64,000 nt of DNA from the NCBI RefSeq assembly GCF_010725885.1, contig NZ_AP022600.1, forward strand, positions 3,100,001 to 3,164,000. The letters are read 5' to 3'. The notes below the pieces were generated by a model. That model was not told where the DNA came from. It did not search any database and saw only the letters and a list, made by a program, of their open reading frames with translations. Positions 8,948 to 16,563 of the stretch are shown here, piece after piece; position 1 is the first letter of the stretch, and each line of letters begins with the position of its first letter. The stretch comes from Mycolicibacterium tokaiense. GTDB lineage: Bacteria > Actinomycetota > Actinomycetes > Mycobacteriales > Mycobacteriaceae. A program made the position numbers and the translations under genes.

Positions 8948-9749
8948 CGGACCGGTGCTGCAGGTTGAGGGACTGGTCAAGGAGTTCACCGGGGGCCGCG
9001 GGCGCGGCCGGACCACGGTGCGCGCGGTCAACGGGGTCAGCTTCTCGTTGTGGGCCGGTGAATGTCTGGCCATCGTCGGCGAGTCCGGCTCGGGCAAGTC
9101 GACGCTGGCACGATCGGTGCTGCGGTTGGTGGAGCCCGATGCCGGCTCGGTGCTGTTCCGCGGAAAGGATCTGCTGGCGCTCTCGCCGTCTGAGATGCGC
9201 TCGCAGCGGCGGCATCTGCAGATGATCTTCCAGGACCCGTACGCTTCGTTACATCCAAGACGCACTGTGGCACAGTTGATCTCCGAGCCGTGGGTGGTGC
9301 ACAAGGACGTCTTCACCGATTCCCCGGCCGAGCGCGCGGCCCGAGTGCTCGACCTGCTCCGGCAGGTGGGGTTGCCGGAGTCGTTTGCCGACGAGTACCC
9401 GAGTCGGCTGTCCGGAGGGCAGCGGCAACGGGTGGCCATCGCCAGGGCGATCGGTCTGAACCCCCAGGTGCTCGTCCTGGACGAGCCGGTCTCGGCGCTG
9501 GACGTGTCGATCCAGGCTCAGATCATCAAGCTGCTGATGACGCTGCGCGAGCAGTTACAGCTGGCGTATCTGTTCATCAGCCACGATCTCGCGCTGGTCC
9601 GGCTCGTCGCCGACAAGGTGCTGGTGCTCTACCGCGGGGACGTGGTGGAGGCGGGCGACACCGCGACCATCTTCGCCGATCCTCAGCACGAGTACACCCG
9701 CACGTTGTTGGCTGCCTCCCCGACGTTGGACGCTCCCGTCGGGCACTGA
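8934..9749 (+). CDS. ABC transporter ATP-binding protein, DppF type
   Basis: This 271-aa second ATPase of the importer has the Walker A motif GESGSGKST, the Q-loop IFQDPYASLHPR, the signature LSGGQRQRV, the Walker B VLDEPVSALD and the H-loop SHD. The ATG at 8934 has an AGGAG site 6 nt upstream and overlaps the previous gene by 14 bp. It is the last gene of the operon and ends 3 bp before the convergent lacI stop, with no obvious terminator between. Confidence 0.9.
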   Translation: MTPADGPVLQVEGLVKEFTGGRGRGRTTVRAVNGVSFSLWAGECLAIVGESGSGKSTLARSVLRLVEPDAGSVLFRGKDLLALSPSEMRSQRRHLQMIFQDPYASLHPRRTVAQLISEPWVVHKDVFTDSPAERAARVLDLLRQVGLPESFADEYPSRLSGGQRQRVAIARAIGLNPQVLVLDEPVSALDVSIQAQIIKLLMTLREQLQLAYLFISHDLALVRLVADKVLVLYRGDVVEAGDTATIFADPQHEYTRTLLAASPTLDAPVGH

Positions 9750-9752
9750 GGC

Positions 9753-10811
9753 TCAGTCCGTGGGGGCCGGGCCGGTGGACCCGCGCACCAACAGGTGTGG
9801 ACGGGTGACCTGCTGGACTTCGATGTCTTCGCCGAGCAGGTTGAGCAGCTTGGTGGCCACCGCGCGGCCGCGTTGCACCGCGTCGCGCTGGACCGTGGTC
9901 AGGGTGGGGTCGATCCACGCCCCGATGGGCAGACCGTCGAATCCGACCACCGAGAGTTGTTCGGGCACAGCCACTCCGCGTCCACGGGCGGCGCTGATGC
10001 CGGCGATCGCCATCGGGTCGGAGCCGTAGATGATGGCGGTGGGTTGCGCGTCGGTGCCATCCAGCAACACGGTGGTGCGCTCGGCGGCGTTCTCCGGGGT
10101 GTAGTCGGCGGCGATGGAGGCGATGGGCCGCAGCCCCTGGGTCGACATGGTGGCTTCGAACATCAGTCGGCGTTCGCGTGCCTGCACACGGTCATCCGGT
10201 CCGCCGATGTAGGCGATGCGTCGGTGACCCAGCTGCACCAGATGCGCTACGGCGTCGTCGATTCCGGCGCCCGGAGGATCGGAGTCCATGTGCGGCACCG
10301 GGTCTCCTTCGTCCGGTGTGCCGATCAGCACCGCCGGCAGACCCAGAGACCGCATGAGCGCGAAACGGCCGTCGCCGTAGCGGCTGTCGGTCAGGATCAC
10401 CCCGTCGACCCGGCGTTCGTCGGCCATCATCCGGTAGGCGCGGGCCTCATCCTCGGGGGTGCGGTCGATCAGATAGAGCAGCAGGCCGTACCCGGCGGGT
10501 GCCAGCACCGATTCCAGGCCCGAGATCAACAGCGAACTGGTGGCACCGATCTCGAGCGCCCCCGGCCGATTGAGGACCAGTCCGACGGTCCTGCTGCGGG
10601 ACCGCCGCAGCGCCACCGCGGCGGTGCTCGGCGTCCAGTTCAGCTTGTCCGCGGCCTCGTGGATCCGCGCCGCGGTGGGTGCGGAGATCCGGCCGGAGTT
10701 GTTGAACACCTTGGACACTGCGGCGCGGGAAACACCGGCCAGTGCGGCGACGTCGGCGATCGTCGGGCGTCTGCCGGTTCCCGGCGGGGGCACACTGCGT
10801 TCATTGCCCAT
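9753..10811 (-). CDS. LacI-family transcriptional regulator of the catabolic cluster
   Basis: This 352-aa repressor has an N-terminal LacI helix-turn-helix (PTIADVAALAGVSRAAVSKV, residues about 16-35), the hinge helix region, and a C-terminal periplasmic-binding-like sensor domain that should bind the inducer. The ATG at 10811 fits the usual spacing of the HTH from the N-terminus; longer in-frame starts would add a non-homologous leader. It lies convergent to the transporter operon. The operator-like palindromes at 472-489 and 10855-10872 share 13 of 18 bases, supporting local regulation and autoregulation. The inducer is presumably an intermediate of the imported substrate. Confidence 0.88.
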   Translation of the reverse strand: MGNERSVPPPGTGRRPTIADVAALAGVSRAAVSKVFNNSGRISAPTAARIHEAADKLNWTPSTAAVALRRSRSRTVGLVLNRPGALEIGATSSLLISGLESVLAPAGYGLLLYLIDRTPEDEARAYRMMADERRVDGVILTDSRYGDGRFALMRSLGLPAVLIGTPDEGDPVPHMDSDPPGAGIDDAVAHLVQLGHRRIAYIGGPDDRVQARERRLMFEATMSTQGLRPIASIAADYTPENAAERTTVLLDGTDAQPTAIIYGSDPMAIAGISAARGRGVAVPEQLSVVGFDGLPIGAWIDPTLTTVQRDAVQRGRAVATKLLNLLGEDIEVQQVTRPHLLVRGSTGPAPTD

Positions 10812-10854
10812 GGTGGTCTCATCTCGCGGGTCGTACAACAGGTGCTGACAGCTC

Positions 10855-10872
10855 AGGGTAATCGATCTACCA
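10855..10872. promoter_or_regulatory. Second LacI-type operator, upstream of lacI
   Basis: AGGGTAATCGATCTACCA lies 44 bp upstream of the lacI start codon. It shares the ATCGA core and the TACCA right arm with the operator at 472-489 (13 of 18 identical). Its position suggests autoregulation. No footprint or search supports this yet. Confidence 0.5.
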
Positions 10873-10888
10873 CACCCCGGCACAACTG

Positions 10889-11470
10889 TCAGACCCGTTT
10901 CCTGCGCTGCGCCCGACGCGCGCTCTGCAGCAGCTTGGTCTGCCTGCGGGTGCGCGACACCATCCCCTCGGTCCACCACCGCGCCAGCGGCACCACGATG
11001 AGCACGACGATCGGGTACACCAGGCCCCAGGCGTCACCGTCGTAGGCCGCGATCACCAGCAGCAGCACTGCCGCTGCCATCAGGATCGCCGTCATGGCCT
11101 GATCGCGGCGCTTGTTGGCCTTGTTCCGGTCCAGGTAGACCGTGCCCAGCCGCAGCGCGGCCTTGAGCACCTCGGGGTCTTCCGGCGCGGGGCCCGAGGT
11201 GCTGGCCCGCACGGCCGCCGACCGCTGAGCCGGCGACAGCCCCTGCACCTGGGCGGAGTAGGTCTGGCGGGTGTCCTGGGTGCGCCAGGTCAGCATCGCC
11301 GCGAACGCGATGGTGAACACGACGAAGAACAGGGTGCCCGCCGGCCAGTTCAGCAGGATCGGCCGGTGGGACTCGTCGGCGGAGAACATGCTCGCCATGA
11401 CCGCGACCACGGCTCCCACCAGCGCCCAGCACAGCGCCTGCACCCACAGTGGAGCCAGCAGTATTCGCAT
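10889..11470 (-). CDS. Conserved membrane protein, four predicted helices
   Basis: This 193-aa protein is of unknown function. Hydrophobic segments lie at residues about 8-28 and 42-62, then after a soluble loop at about 124-140 and 145-165. The loop (about 65-120) is charged and contains PEVLKAALRLG. The C-terminus is very basic (SRTRRQTKLLQSARRAQRRKR), consistent with an inside-positive cytoplasmic tail. It stands alone between the lacI upstream region and menB, on the same strand as menB. I recognise no catalytic motif. Confidence 0.75.
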   Translation of the reverse strand: MRILLAPLWVQALCWALVGAVVAVMASMFSADESHRPILLNWPAGTLFFVVFTIAFAAMLTWRTQDTRQTYSAQVQGLSPAQRSAAVRASTSGPAPEDPEVLKAALRLGTVYLDRNKANKRRDQAMTAILMAAAVLLLVIAAYDGDAWGLVYPIVVLIVVPLARWWTEGMVSRTRRQTKLLQSARRAQRRKRV

Positions 11471-11537
11471 GGCTGCATTATCCCTGTGAGTTCGGCGCGC
11501 TTCCGACCGCTCACCGGTTACAAGCGCGCCGAAGTCG

Positions 11538-12431
11538 CTAGAAGTAGCGGGGGAACGGGGTCCAGTCGGGGTCGCGCTTCTCCAGGAACGCGTCGCGGCC
11601 CTCGACGGCCTCGTCGGTCATGTAGGCCAGCCGGGTGGCTTCCCCGGCGAACAGCTGCTGGCCCACCAGACCGTCGTCGAGCAGGTTGAACGCGTACTTC
11701 AACATCCTCTGGGCCTGCGGGGACTTGCCGTTGATGGTGGCAGCCCACTCCAGCGCGACGGTCTCGAGGTCGGCGTGGTCGACGACGCGGTTGACCGCAC
11801 CCATCTGGTGCATCTGCTCGGCGGTGTAGGCCTCACCGAGGAAGAAAATCTCACGGGCGAACTTCTGGCCCACCTGCCGCGCCAGATATGCGCTGCCGAA
11901 CCCGCCGTCGAAGCTGCCCACGTCGGCGTCGGTCTGCTTGAAGCGGGCGTGCTCGCGGGAGGCCAGCGTCAGATCGCACACCACGTGCAGCGAGTGCCCG
12001 CCGCCGGCGGCCCAGCCGTTGACCAGACAGATCACCGGCTTGGGCATGAAGCGGATCAGCCGCTGCACCTCCAGGATGTGCAGCCGGCCCGCGCGTGCGA
12101 CGTCCACCGAGTCCGCGGTCTCACCGCTGGCGTACTGGTAGCCGCTGCGGCCGCGGATGCGCTGATCACCTCCGGAACAGAACGCCCAGCCGCCGTCCTT
12201 GGGGGACGGGCCGTTGCCGGTCAGCAGCACCACGCCCACGGTCGGATCCATCCGCGCGTGATCGAGGGCCTGGTACAGCTCGTCGACGGTGTGCGGACGG
12301 AACGCGTTGCGCACCTCGGGCCGGTCGAACGCCACCCGGACCGTCGCGTCGGCCTTGGCCCGGTGATAGGTGATGTCGGTGAAATCGAAGCCGGCCACCG
12401 GCTCCCACTTCGAGGGGTCGAAAGGGTTCAC
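11538..12431 (-). CDS. menB: 1,4-dihydroxy-2-naphthoyl-CoA synthase MenB
   Basis: MenB closes the second ring of the menaquinone head group, turning o-succinylbenzoyl-CoA into 1,4-dihydroxy-2-naphthoyl-CoA. The 297-aa crotonase-fold protein contains GDGGWAFCSGGDQRIRG-like sequence, the oxyanion-hole region WAAGGGHSLHVVCDLTLAS, and the DADVGSFDGGFGSAYLAR segment that I recognise as near-identical to M. tuberculosis Rv0548c. It ends in FPRYF as in that protein. The GTG start at 12431 gives a slightly shorter N-terminus than the M. tuberculosis protein. It sits 4 bp downstream of the deazaflavin-dependent gene and belongs with menC, menD, menG and menJ elsewhere in the window. Confidence 0.96.
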   Translation of the reverse strand: MNPFDPSKWEPVAGFDFTDITYHRAKADATVRVAFDRPEVRNAFRPHTVDELYQALDHARMDPTVGVVLLTGNGPSPKDGGWAFCSGGDQRIRGRSGYQYASGETADSVDVARAGRLHILEVQRLIRFMPKPVICLVNGWAAGGGHSLHVVCDLTLASREHARFKQTDADVGSFDGGFGSAYLARQVGQKFAREIFFLGEAYTAEQMHQMGAVNRVVDHADLETVALEWAATINGKSPQAQRMLKYAFNLLDDGLVGQQLFAGEATRLAYMTDEAVEGRDAFLEKRDPDWTPFPRYF

Positions 12432-12435
12432 GGGG

Positions 12436-12885
12436 TCACACGGTATCGAACCGGAACACCGCGCAACGCCCCGCCAGTGCTTCGAACTCCTCGGGCCTGC
12501 CCTCGGTGACCAGTCCCGCGTTCTTCATGAAGCTGACGCCGGTGGGCACCTTGTCGGGGAACATGTACAGCAATGGCCGCGCTTCCTCGACCGACATCTC
12601 CACCATGCGCACCTGTTCGCTGCGGCGTCCCTGCGTCAGCACCGCATTCGGATTGGCCCTGGCGTTGCGCACCCAGTCCGCCCCCGGGAAACCGCCCACC
12701 ACATAACGCTTTCCGTCGACGTACATCGGTGTGATCGGGGTGGACCGCGGCTTGCCCGACGTGCGTCCGATCACCGTCAGCACCAGTGGGCCCTCTTTCC
12801 CGAAGATCGGGATCCCGGCCTTTTGGGCGACCATGAAGACCTTGTTCATCGGTTTGAGCCACCACGGTGGACGGGGATCGGCCAT
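12436..12885 (-). CDS. Nitroreductase/deazaflavin (F420)-dependent oxidoreductase family protein
   Basis: This 149-aa protein belongs to the DUF385/Ddn split-barrel family, which in mycobacteria binds F420H2 and reduces quinones, nitro compounds or other substrates. Seen: the small-barrel pattern with LTVIGRTSGKPRSTPITPMYVDGKRYVVGGFPGADW (residues about 31-67), including the Arg/Lys-rich phosphate-binding strand and the G-G/A-DW-x-N motif. The ATG at 12885 precedes MADPRPPWW. It lies directly upstream of menB, which fits the quinone-reducing role proposed for relatives, but that link is inferred. Confidence 0.8.
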   Translation of the reverse strand: MADPRPPWWLKPMNKVFMVAQKAGIPIFGKEGPLVLTVIGRTSGKPRSTPITPMYVDGKRYVVGGFPGADWVRNARANPNAVLTQGRRSEQVRMVEMSVEEARPLLYMFPDKVPTGVSFMKNAGLVTEGRPEEFEALAGRCAVFRFDTV

Positions 12886-12895
12886 GCTGACGAGA

Positions 12896-13579
12896 TTAGA
12901 CCTCGAAGCCGAAATCGCGCACGGCGCGCAGCAAACCGTCCGGGCGCTCGGCCGTGGGCAGCGGATCCACCAGGGCGAAGCCGCAACCCACCGCGCGGGC
13001 GCCGCCGTCGGCTTCATCGCTGTCGCCCACCATCACGGTGTCGGCCGCCGCGACCCCCAGCCGCTGCAGGGCCGCGGTGAAGATCGCCGAGTCGGGTTTG
13101 ACCGCGCCCACTTCGAACGAGAGCACGAATTCGTCGACGTGCTTGTCGGCGCCGATGGCCGCGAACGCGGGCCGGATGTCGAAGGCGATGTTGGACACCA
13201 CCGCGGTCTTGATGCCGTGAGCTGCCAGCGTGGAGAGCACCTGTGCGGTGTCCGGGTAGGGCGTCCACGAGGCCGGGTCGATGACGCGTTGATACAGCGA
13301 TTCGGCGTGGTGGTCGGCGACGCCGGATTCCCGCAGTACGTGGAGGTAAGCCTCGCGGTGCAGGTGTGGGGCCAGGTCGCGGTTGCACCAGGCGTGGTAC
13401 TCCTGCGGGCCCATCTCCACCGATCGCCCGGTGGGCGCGGTCAGCCGGCGCATCAGCTCGGCCTGGACGTGACCGTCCACCTCCCGGTCGTCGACGGAGA
13501 TGCCGGCAAACCAGCTCGGATCCTCCTCGAGGCGGAACAGGGTGCCGGAGAAATCGAACATCGCAGCGGTGTGGGGCAC
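12896..13579 (-). CDS. HAD-superfamily hydrolase
   Basis: This is a phosphatase-like protein of about 227 aa. Seen: HAD motif I as FDFSGTLF (the second Asp of the usual DxDGT replaced by Ser), motif II around VVSNIAFDIR, a lysine in GAVKPDS, and motif IV MVGDSDEADGGAR. The cap region (about 35-100) is helical and of the beta-phosphoglucomutase/haloacid type. The GTG at 13579 is chosen because it gives six residues before the first strand. An ATG at 13561 (MFDFSG) is also possible, and the GGAGG site at 13580-13584 is too close to the GTG. It diverges from the glycosyltransferase operon at 13647. Confidence 0.8.
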   Translation of the reverse strand: MPHTAAMFDFSGTLFRLEEDPSWFAGISVDDREVDGHVQAELMRRLTAPTGRSVEMGPQEYHAWCNRDLAPHLHREAYLHVLRESGVADHHAESLYQRVIDPASWTPYPDTAQVLSTLAAHGIKTAVVSNIAFDIRPAFAAIGADKHVDEFVLSFEVGAVKPDSAIFTAALQRLGVAAADTVMVGDSDEADGGARAVGCGFALVDPLPTAERPDGLLRAVRDFGFEV

Positions 13580-13610
13580 CCTCCCATGCTGCCATCGGCC
13601 TCGCGCTGAT

Positions 13611-13646
13611 TTGGTTGAAGTCTTGTTTTCTGGATACCTCTTCGCT
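13611..13646 (+). promoter_or_regulatory. Probable leaderless promoter of the four-gene operon
   Basis: TTGGTT (13611-13616), a 17-nt spacer and ATACCT (13634-13639) lie so that the start site would fall on the GTG at 13647, 7 nt after the -10. This is the standard geometry for leaderless mycobacterial mRNAs. The -10 deviates from TANNNT, so confidence is moderate. Confidence 0.4.
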
Positions 13647-14336
13647 GTGAGTCTGTTCTCGGGGGCAGGTGTGGTGATTCCCGCACACAATGAGAAGGCG
13701 AATCTGCCGCGCACCCTGCGGGCCGTGATCACCGCTGCGGCCGGGGCGCTGATCCCGGTGCACATCGTGGTGGTGCTGGACAACTGCGACGACAACAGCG
13801 AGCAATTGGCGGCCATGTTCGGCACGCAGGTCCACTTCGTCACCGTCGACGCCGGCAATGTCGGTGCGGCCCGGGCGGCCGGGTTCAGCTATGTCCGTTC
13901 GTTGGGCACCACCGACGAGGACATGTGGTACGCCACCACCGACGCCGACACCCGGGTGGACCCGGACTGGCTGATCCGCCAGCTCGACGTGTGTTCGTCC
14001 GAGGGCGCCGACATGGTGCTCGGTGTGGTGCGGATCGCCGACTGGCGGCGGCTGCCGGTGGCAGTCCTGCGGCGGTACGTGCGCGGGTACGAGAGCAAGT
14101 CCGATCACGTGCACGGCGCGAACATGGGCTTTCGTGCCGACGCCTACTGGAAGGTGGGCGGATTCCAGCCGCTGCGTAGCAAGGAGGACGTGGACCTCGT
14201 GCAGCGGTTCACCGCGGCCGGCCTGCGGGTGCGCCACGAACCGAAGCTGTCGGTGGCCACCTCGGCGCGACCGCAGGGCCGTGCCCCGGGCGGCTTCGCC
14301 GCGCACCTGCGATCGCTGAACAAGGACTCCGCGTGA
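13647..14336 (+). CDS. Family 2 glycosyltransferase
   Basis: This 229-aa GT-A glycosyltransferase has the opening strand VVIPAHNE (residues 9-16), a DxD-type TDADTRVD near 97-104, an acceptor-loop HGANMGFRADAYWKVGG, and the ED-type motif KEDVDLVQRF that usually holds the catalytic base. No transmembrane segment is apparent, so it is soluble or peripheral. It is the first of four genes joined by 4-bp GTGA overlaps with an acyl-CoA-dehydrogenase-like protein, a PIG-L deacetylase and a NodS-like methyltransferase. It probably transfers the sugar that those enzymes modify. The longer upstream open frame would overlap the divergent HAD gene. Confidence 0.82.
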   Translation: MSLFSGAGVVIPAHNEKANLPRTLRAVITAAAGALIPVHIVVVLDNCDDNSEQLAAMFGTQVHFVTVDAGNVGAARAAGFSYVRSLGTTDEDMWYATTDADTRVDPDWLIRQLDVCSSEGADMVLGVVRIADWRRLPVAVLRRYVRGYESKSDHVHGANMGFRADAYWKVGGFQPLRSKEDVDLVQRFTAAGLRVRHEPKLSVATSARPQGRAPGGFAAHLRSLNKDSA

Positions 14337-15202
14337 CGGTTCGGCAGTGGCTGGAGGCCGGGCTGCTGGACCTGCCGCTGCCGGGCTCCGGTGCCACAGC
14401 ACAGCGCTGGCGGCGGTTGGCCGACCTCGCCGAACAGGACCTGGTGGCCGCCCGCTTGGCCGAGGCGCATTGTGATGCGGTGGCCATCTTGGCCGAGCTG
14501 GGCGCCAAACCGCCCGCGCCGCACGAGCTCTGGGGGGTGTGGGCGGCCGAGGCGCCGGACGCGGTGGTGACGGTTCGCGACGGGGGCGTCCTCGACGGTG
14601 TCAAAGCATGGTGTTCCGGCGCGGGTCTGTGCACGCACGCTCTGGTGACCGCCCAGGGTGGGTTGTACGCCGTCGCAGTGGCCGACACCGAACCGCAGCC
14701 CTCGACGTGGGCCAACGCCGGCATGTCCGGAAGTGACACGCGCGCGGTGCGATTCGACGGAGTGCGGGCCACCTACATCGGCGACTACCTGGATCGTCCT
14801 GGGTTCTGGCACGGTGCCATCGGGGTGGCCGCGTGCTGGCTCGGGGGAGCGCGGGCGGTGGCGGCCCCGCTGTATCGCAAGGCCCGCGATGAGCACGCCC
14901 TGGCGCACCTGGGTGCTGTCGACGCCGCACTGGCCGCTGCCGACGCCGTCCTCGAGGTGGCAGCCGATCGGATCGACGCCGATCCGGGCGCCGACGCGCA
15001 GGTCCTGGCGCGGCGCGCCCGCGCCGTTGTCGAAGACGCTGTGGACCAGGCGATCACGCGTACCGGGCGGGCGCTCGGACCTGGCCCGTTGTGCGCCGAC
15101 GCCGCTCACGCCCAGCGCGTGGCGGATCTGAGCATCTATGTCCGGCAGAGCCACGCCGAGCGTGATCTTGCCGAGCTGGGCCGCCGGGTGACGTCGGCGT
15201 GA
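14333..15202 (+). CDS. Short acyl-CoA-dehydrogenase-like protein
   Basis: This 289-aa protein resembles acyl-CoA dehydrogenases but is about 90 residues shorter than the usual 380. Seen: a middle-domain-like segment with VKAWCSGAGLCTHALV (about 87-102), ANAGMSGSDTRAVRFDGV, and an Ala-rich helical C-terminal half (about 175-285) like the FAD-binding bundle. It lacks a clear N-terminal helical domain. I cannot locate the catalytic glutamate with certainty. The start (GTG, 14333) and stop both overlap neighbours by 4 bp. It might oxidise an acyl or amino-sugar intermediate, or serve as a non-catalytic partner. Confidence 0.7.
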   Translation: MTVRQWLEAGLLDLPLPGSGATAQRWRRLADLAEQDLVAARLAEAHCDAVAILAELGAKPPAPHELWGVWAAEAPDAVVTVRDGGVLDGVKAWCSGAGLCTHALVTAQGGLYAVAVADTEPQPSTWANAGMSGSDTRAVRFDGVRATYIGDYLDRPGFWHGAIGVAACWLGGARAVAAPLYRKARDEHALAHLGAVDAALAAADAVLEVAADRIDADPGADAQVLARRARAVVEDAVDQAITRTGRALGPGPLCADAAHAQRVADLSIYVRQSHAERDLAELGRRVTSA

Positions 15203-15924
15203 GCAACGGAGCCCGGTTCGTGGCCCGGCCGCTGGCCGGTGGGGGCACCCCGACAGCAGACTGGCTGCGCGCGCAGCCGTTGCCGGTGTTGGACCTCTCC
15301 GACTGTCCCGGCCTGGTGGTGGTGGCCGCGCATCCCGACGACGAGACGCTGGGGCTGGGCGGCACGCTGGCGCAACTGGCGGCCCGCGGTGTCGAGGTCT
15401 CGGTGGTGTCGGTCACCGACGGCGGGGCCGCGGACGTCGCAGGTATCGACCAGCGCAGCCTCGAGCAGCAGCGGCGCAACGAGTTGAACTGTGCTGCAGA
15501 GATTCTCGGAGTCAACAGGGTGACCCGGCTGGGCTTGGCCGACGGTGCGGTGGCGGACGACGAGGATCGCCTGGTCGACCTGCTGGTCGAGATCCTGGCC
15601 GGTGAGCAGGTGTGGTGCGCGGCGACCTGGCGCGGCGACGGCCATCCCGACCACGAGGCGGTGGGCCGTGCGGCGGCCGTCGCCGCCCAGCGGGCCGGGG
15701 TGACGTTCGTCGAGTATCCGGTGTGGATGTGGCACTGGGCGGCGCCGGCGGATCCGGACGTGCCCTGGCATCGGGCGGTCTCGGTGCCCCTGGACCCCCC
15801 GGCGCTGGAGCGCAAAGAGATTGCAGCGCAGTGCTTCCAGAGCCAGTTCGCGGGAATCGACCCGGTGTTGCCGCCGTTCGTCCTGCCCCGCCTGATGGCG
15901 GTGGGGGAGGTGCTGTTCCGGTGA
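15199..15924 (+). CDS. PIG-L family (LmbE-type) zinc deacetylase
   Basis: This 241-aa metal-dependent N-deacetylase belongs to the family of MshB and Mca, which remove acetyl groups from GlcNAc-type sugars. Seen: the zinc/catalytic motif AAHPDDETLGLGG around residues 41-53 and the second zinc region WRGDGHPDHEAVGRA around 147-160. The roughly 30-residue N-terminal extension is unusual. It is translated in overlap with both neighbours. Together with the glycosyltransferase and methyltransferase it suggests assembly of an N-deacetylated, methylated glycoconjugate, reminiscent of NodB/NodS chemistry; that comparison is inference. Confidence 0.87.
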   Translation: MSNGARFVARPLAGGGTPTADWLRAQPLPVLDLSDCPGLVVVAAHPDDETLGLGGTLAQLAARGVEVSVVSVTDGGAADVAGIDQRSLEQQRRNELNCAAEILGVNRVTRLGLADGAVADDEDRLVDLLVEILAGEQVWCAATWRGDGHPDHEAVGRAAAVAAQRAGVTFVEYPVWMWHWAAPADPDVPWHRAVSVPLDPPALERKEIAAQCFQSQFAGIDPVLPPFVLPRLMAVGEVLFR

Positions 15925-16514
15925 GACTGCCCGATGAGTACTTCCAGCGTATGTACGCCCAATCCGACGATCCGTGGCACCTGGCGACCCGCTGGTATGA
16001 GCAGCGCAAGTACGCCATCACCATGTCGTTGCTGCCGCGGCCGCGTTACCGGCATGCCTTCGAACCGGGCTGTTCGGTCGGCACTGTCACCGCACACTTG
16101 GTGCAGCGCTGCGATCACGTCACTGCCATCGATGTGGCGCAGGCGGCGCTGGACACCGCGGCGGCCCGCGTGACATCGGGGGTCACCTTCGCCCGGGGCA
16201 GCCTCGACGACCCCTGGCCCAAGGGTCCGTTCGATCTGTTGGTCCTCAGCGAGGTCGGTTACTACCTGGCCGCTGATGCGCTGGAAGATACTCTGCTGCA
16301 GGAGATTCCGCGGCTGGCGCCGGATGCCACGGTGGTGGCCGCGCACTGGCGCCACCCGGTTGACGACTATCCGATCACCGGTGACCAGGTGCACCAGGTC
16401 GTGGCCGGTGTCCCCGGGCTCACCCGCCTCGGCGGTTACCGCGACCGCGACGTACTGATCGAGGTGTTCGACACCGGGGATGGAAGCTCCGTGGCAACGC
16501 GCGAATTCCTGTGA
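15921..16514 (+). CDS. NodS-like class I SAM-dependent methyltransferase
   Basis: This 197-aa protein has an N-terminal segment DEYFQRMYAQSDDPWHLATRWYEQRKY, which I recognise from the NodS/MTase_23-like family, followed by the SAM motif I FEPGCSVGTVT (about 47-57), the acidic motif II AIDVAQAAL and post-I motifs. NodS enzymes N-methylate the deacetylated amino sugar of Nod factors. Here the preceding gene is a deacetylase, so the two could act in sequence. The GTG start at 15921 overlaps the PIG-L stop. Its stop TGA (16512-16514) is formed by the left edge of the terminator hairpin. Confidence 0.85.
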   Translation: MRLPDEYFQRMYAQSDDPWHLATRWYEQRKYAITMSLLPRPRYRHAFEPGCSVGTVTAHLVQRCDHVTAIDVAQAALDTAAARVTSGVTFARGSLDDPWPKGPFDLLVLSEVGYYLAADALEDTLLQEIPRLAPDATVVAAHWRHPVDDYPITGDQVHQVVAGVPGLTRLGGYRDRDVLIEVFDTGDGSSVATREFL

Positions 16515-16563
16515 TTTGTGGAGTGTGACCGGTGCTCAGCGCCGGTGACACTCCACAAATCAA
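16511..16563. terminator. Bidirectional terminator hairpin T1 (repeat family)
   Basis: A 14-bp perfect outer stem (16513-16526 with 16548-16561) continues after one mismatch into five GC-rich pairs, between two convergent genes. The outer arm GATTTGTGGAGTGT recurs in hairpins at 25.4 and 43.6 kb. The TGA at its left edge ends the methyltransferase gene, and the TGA on the minus strand of its right edge ends fadD8. Confidence 0.8.
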
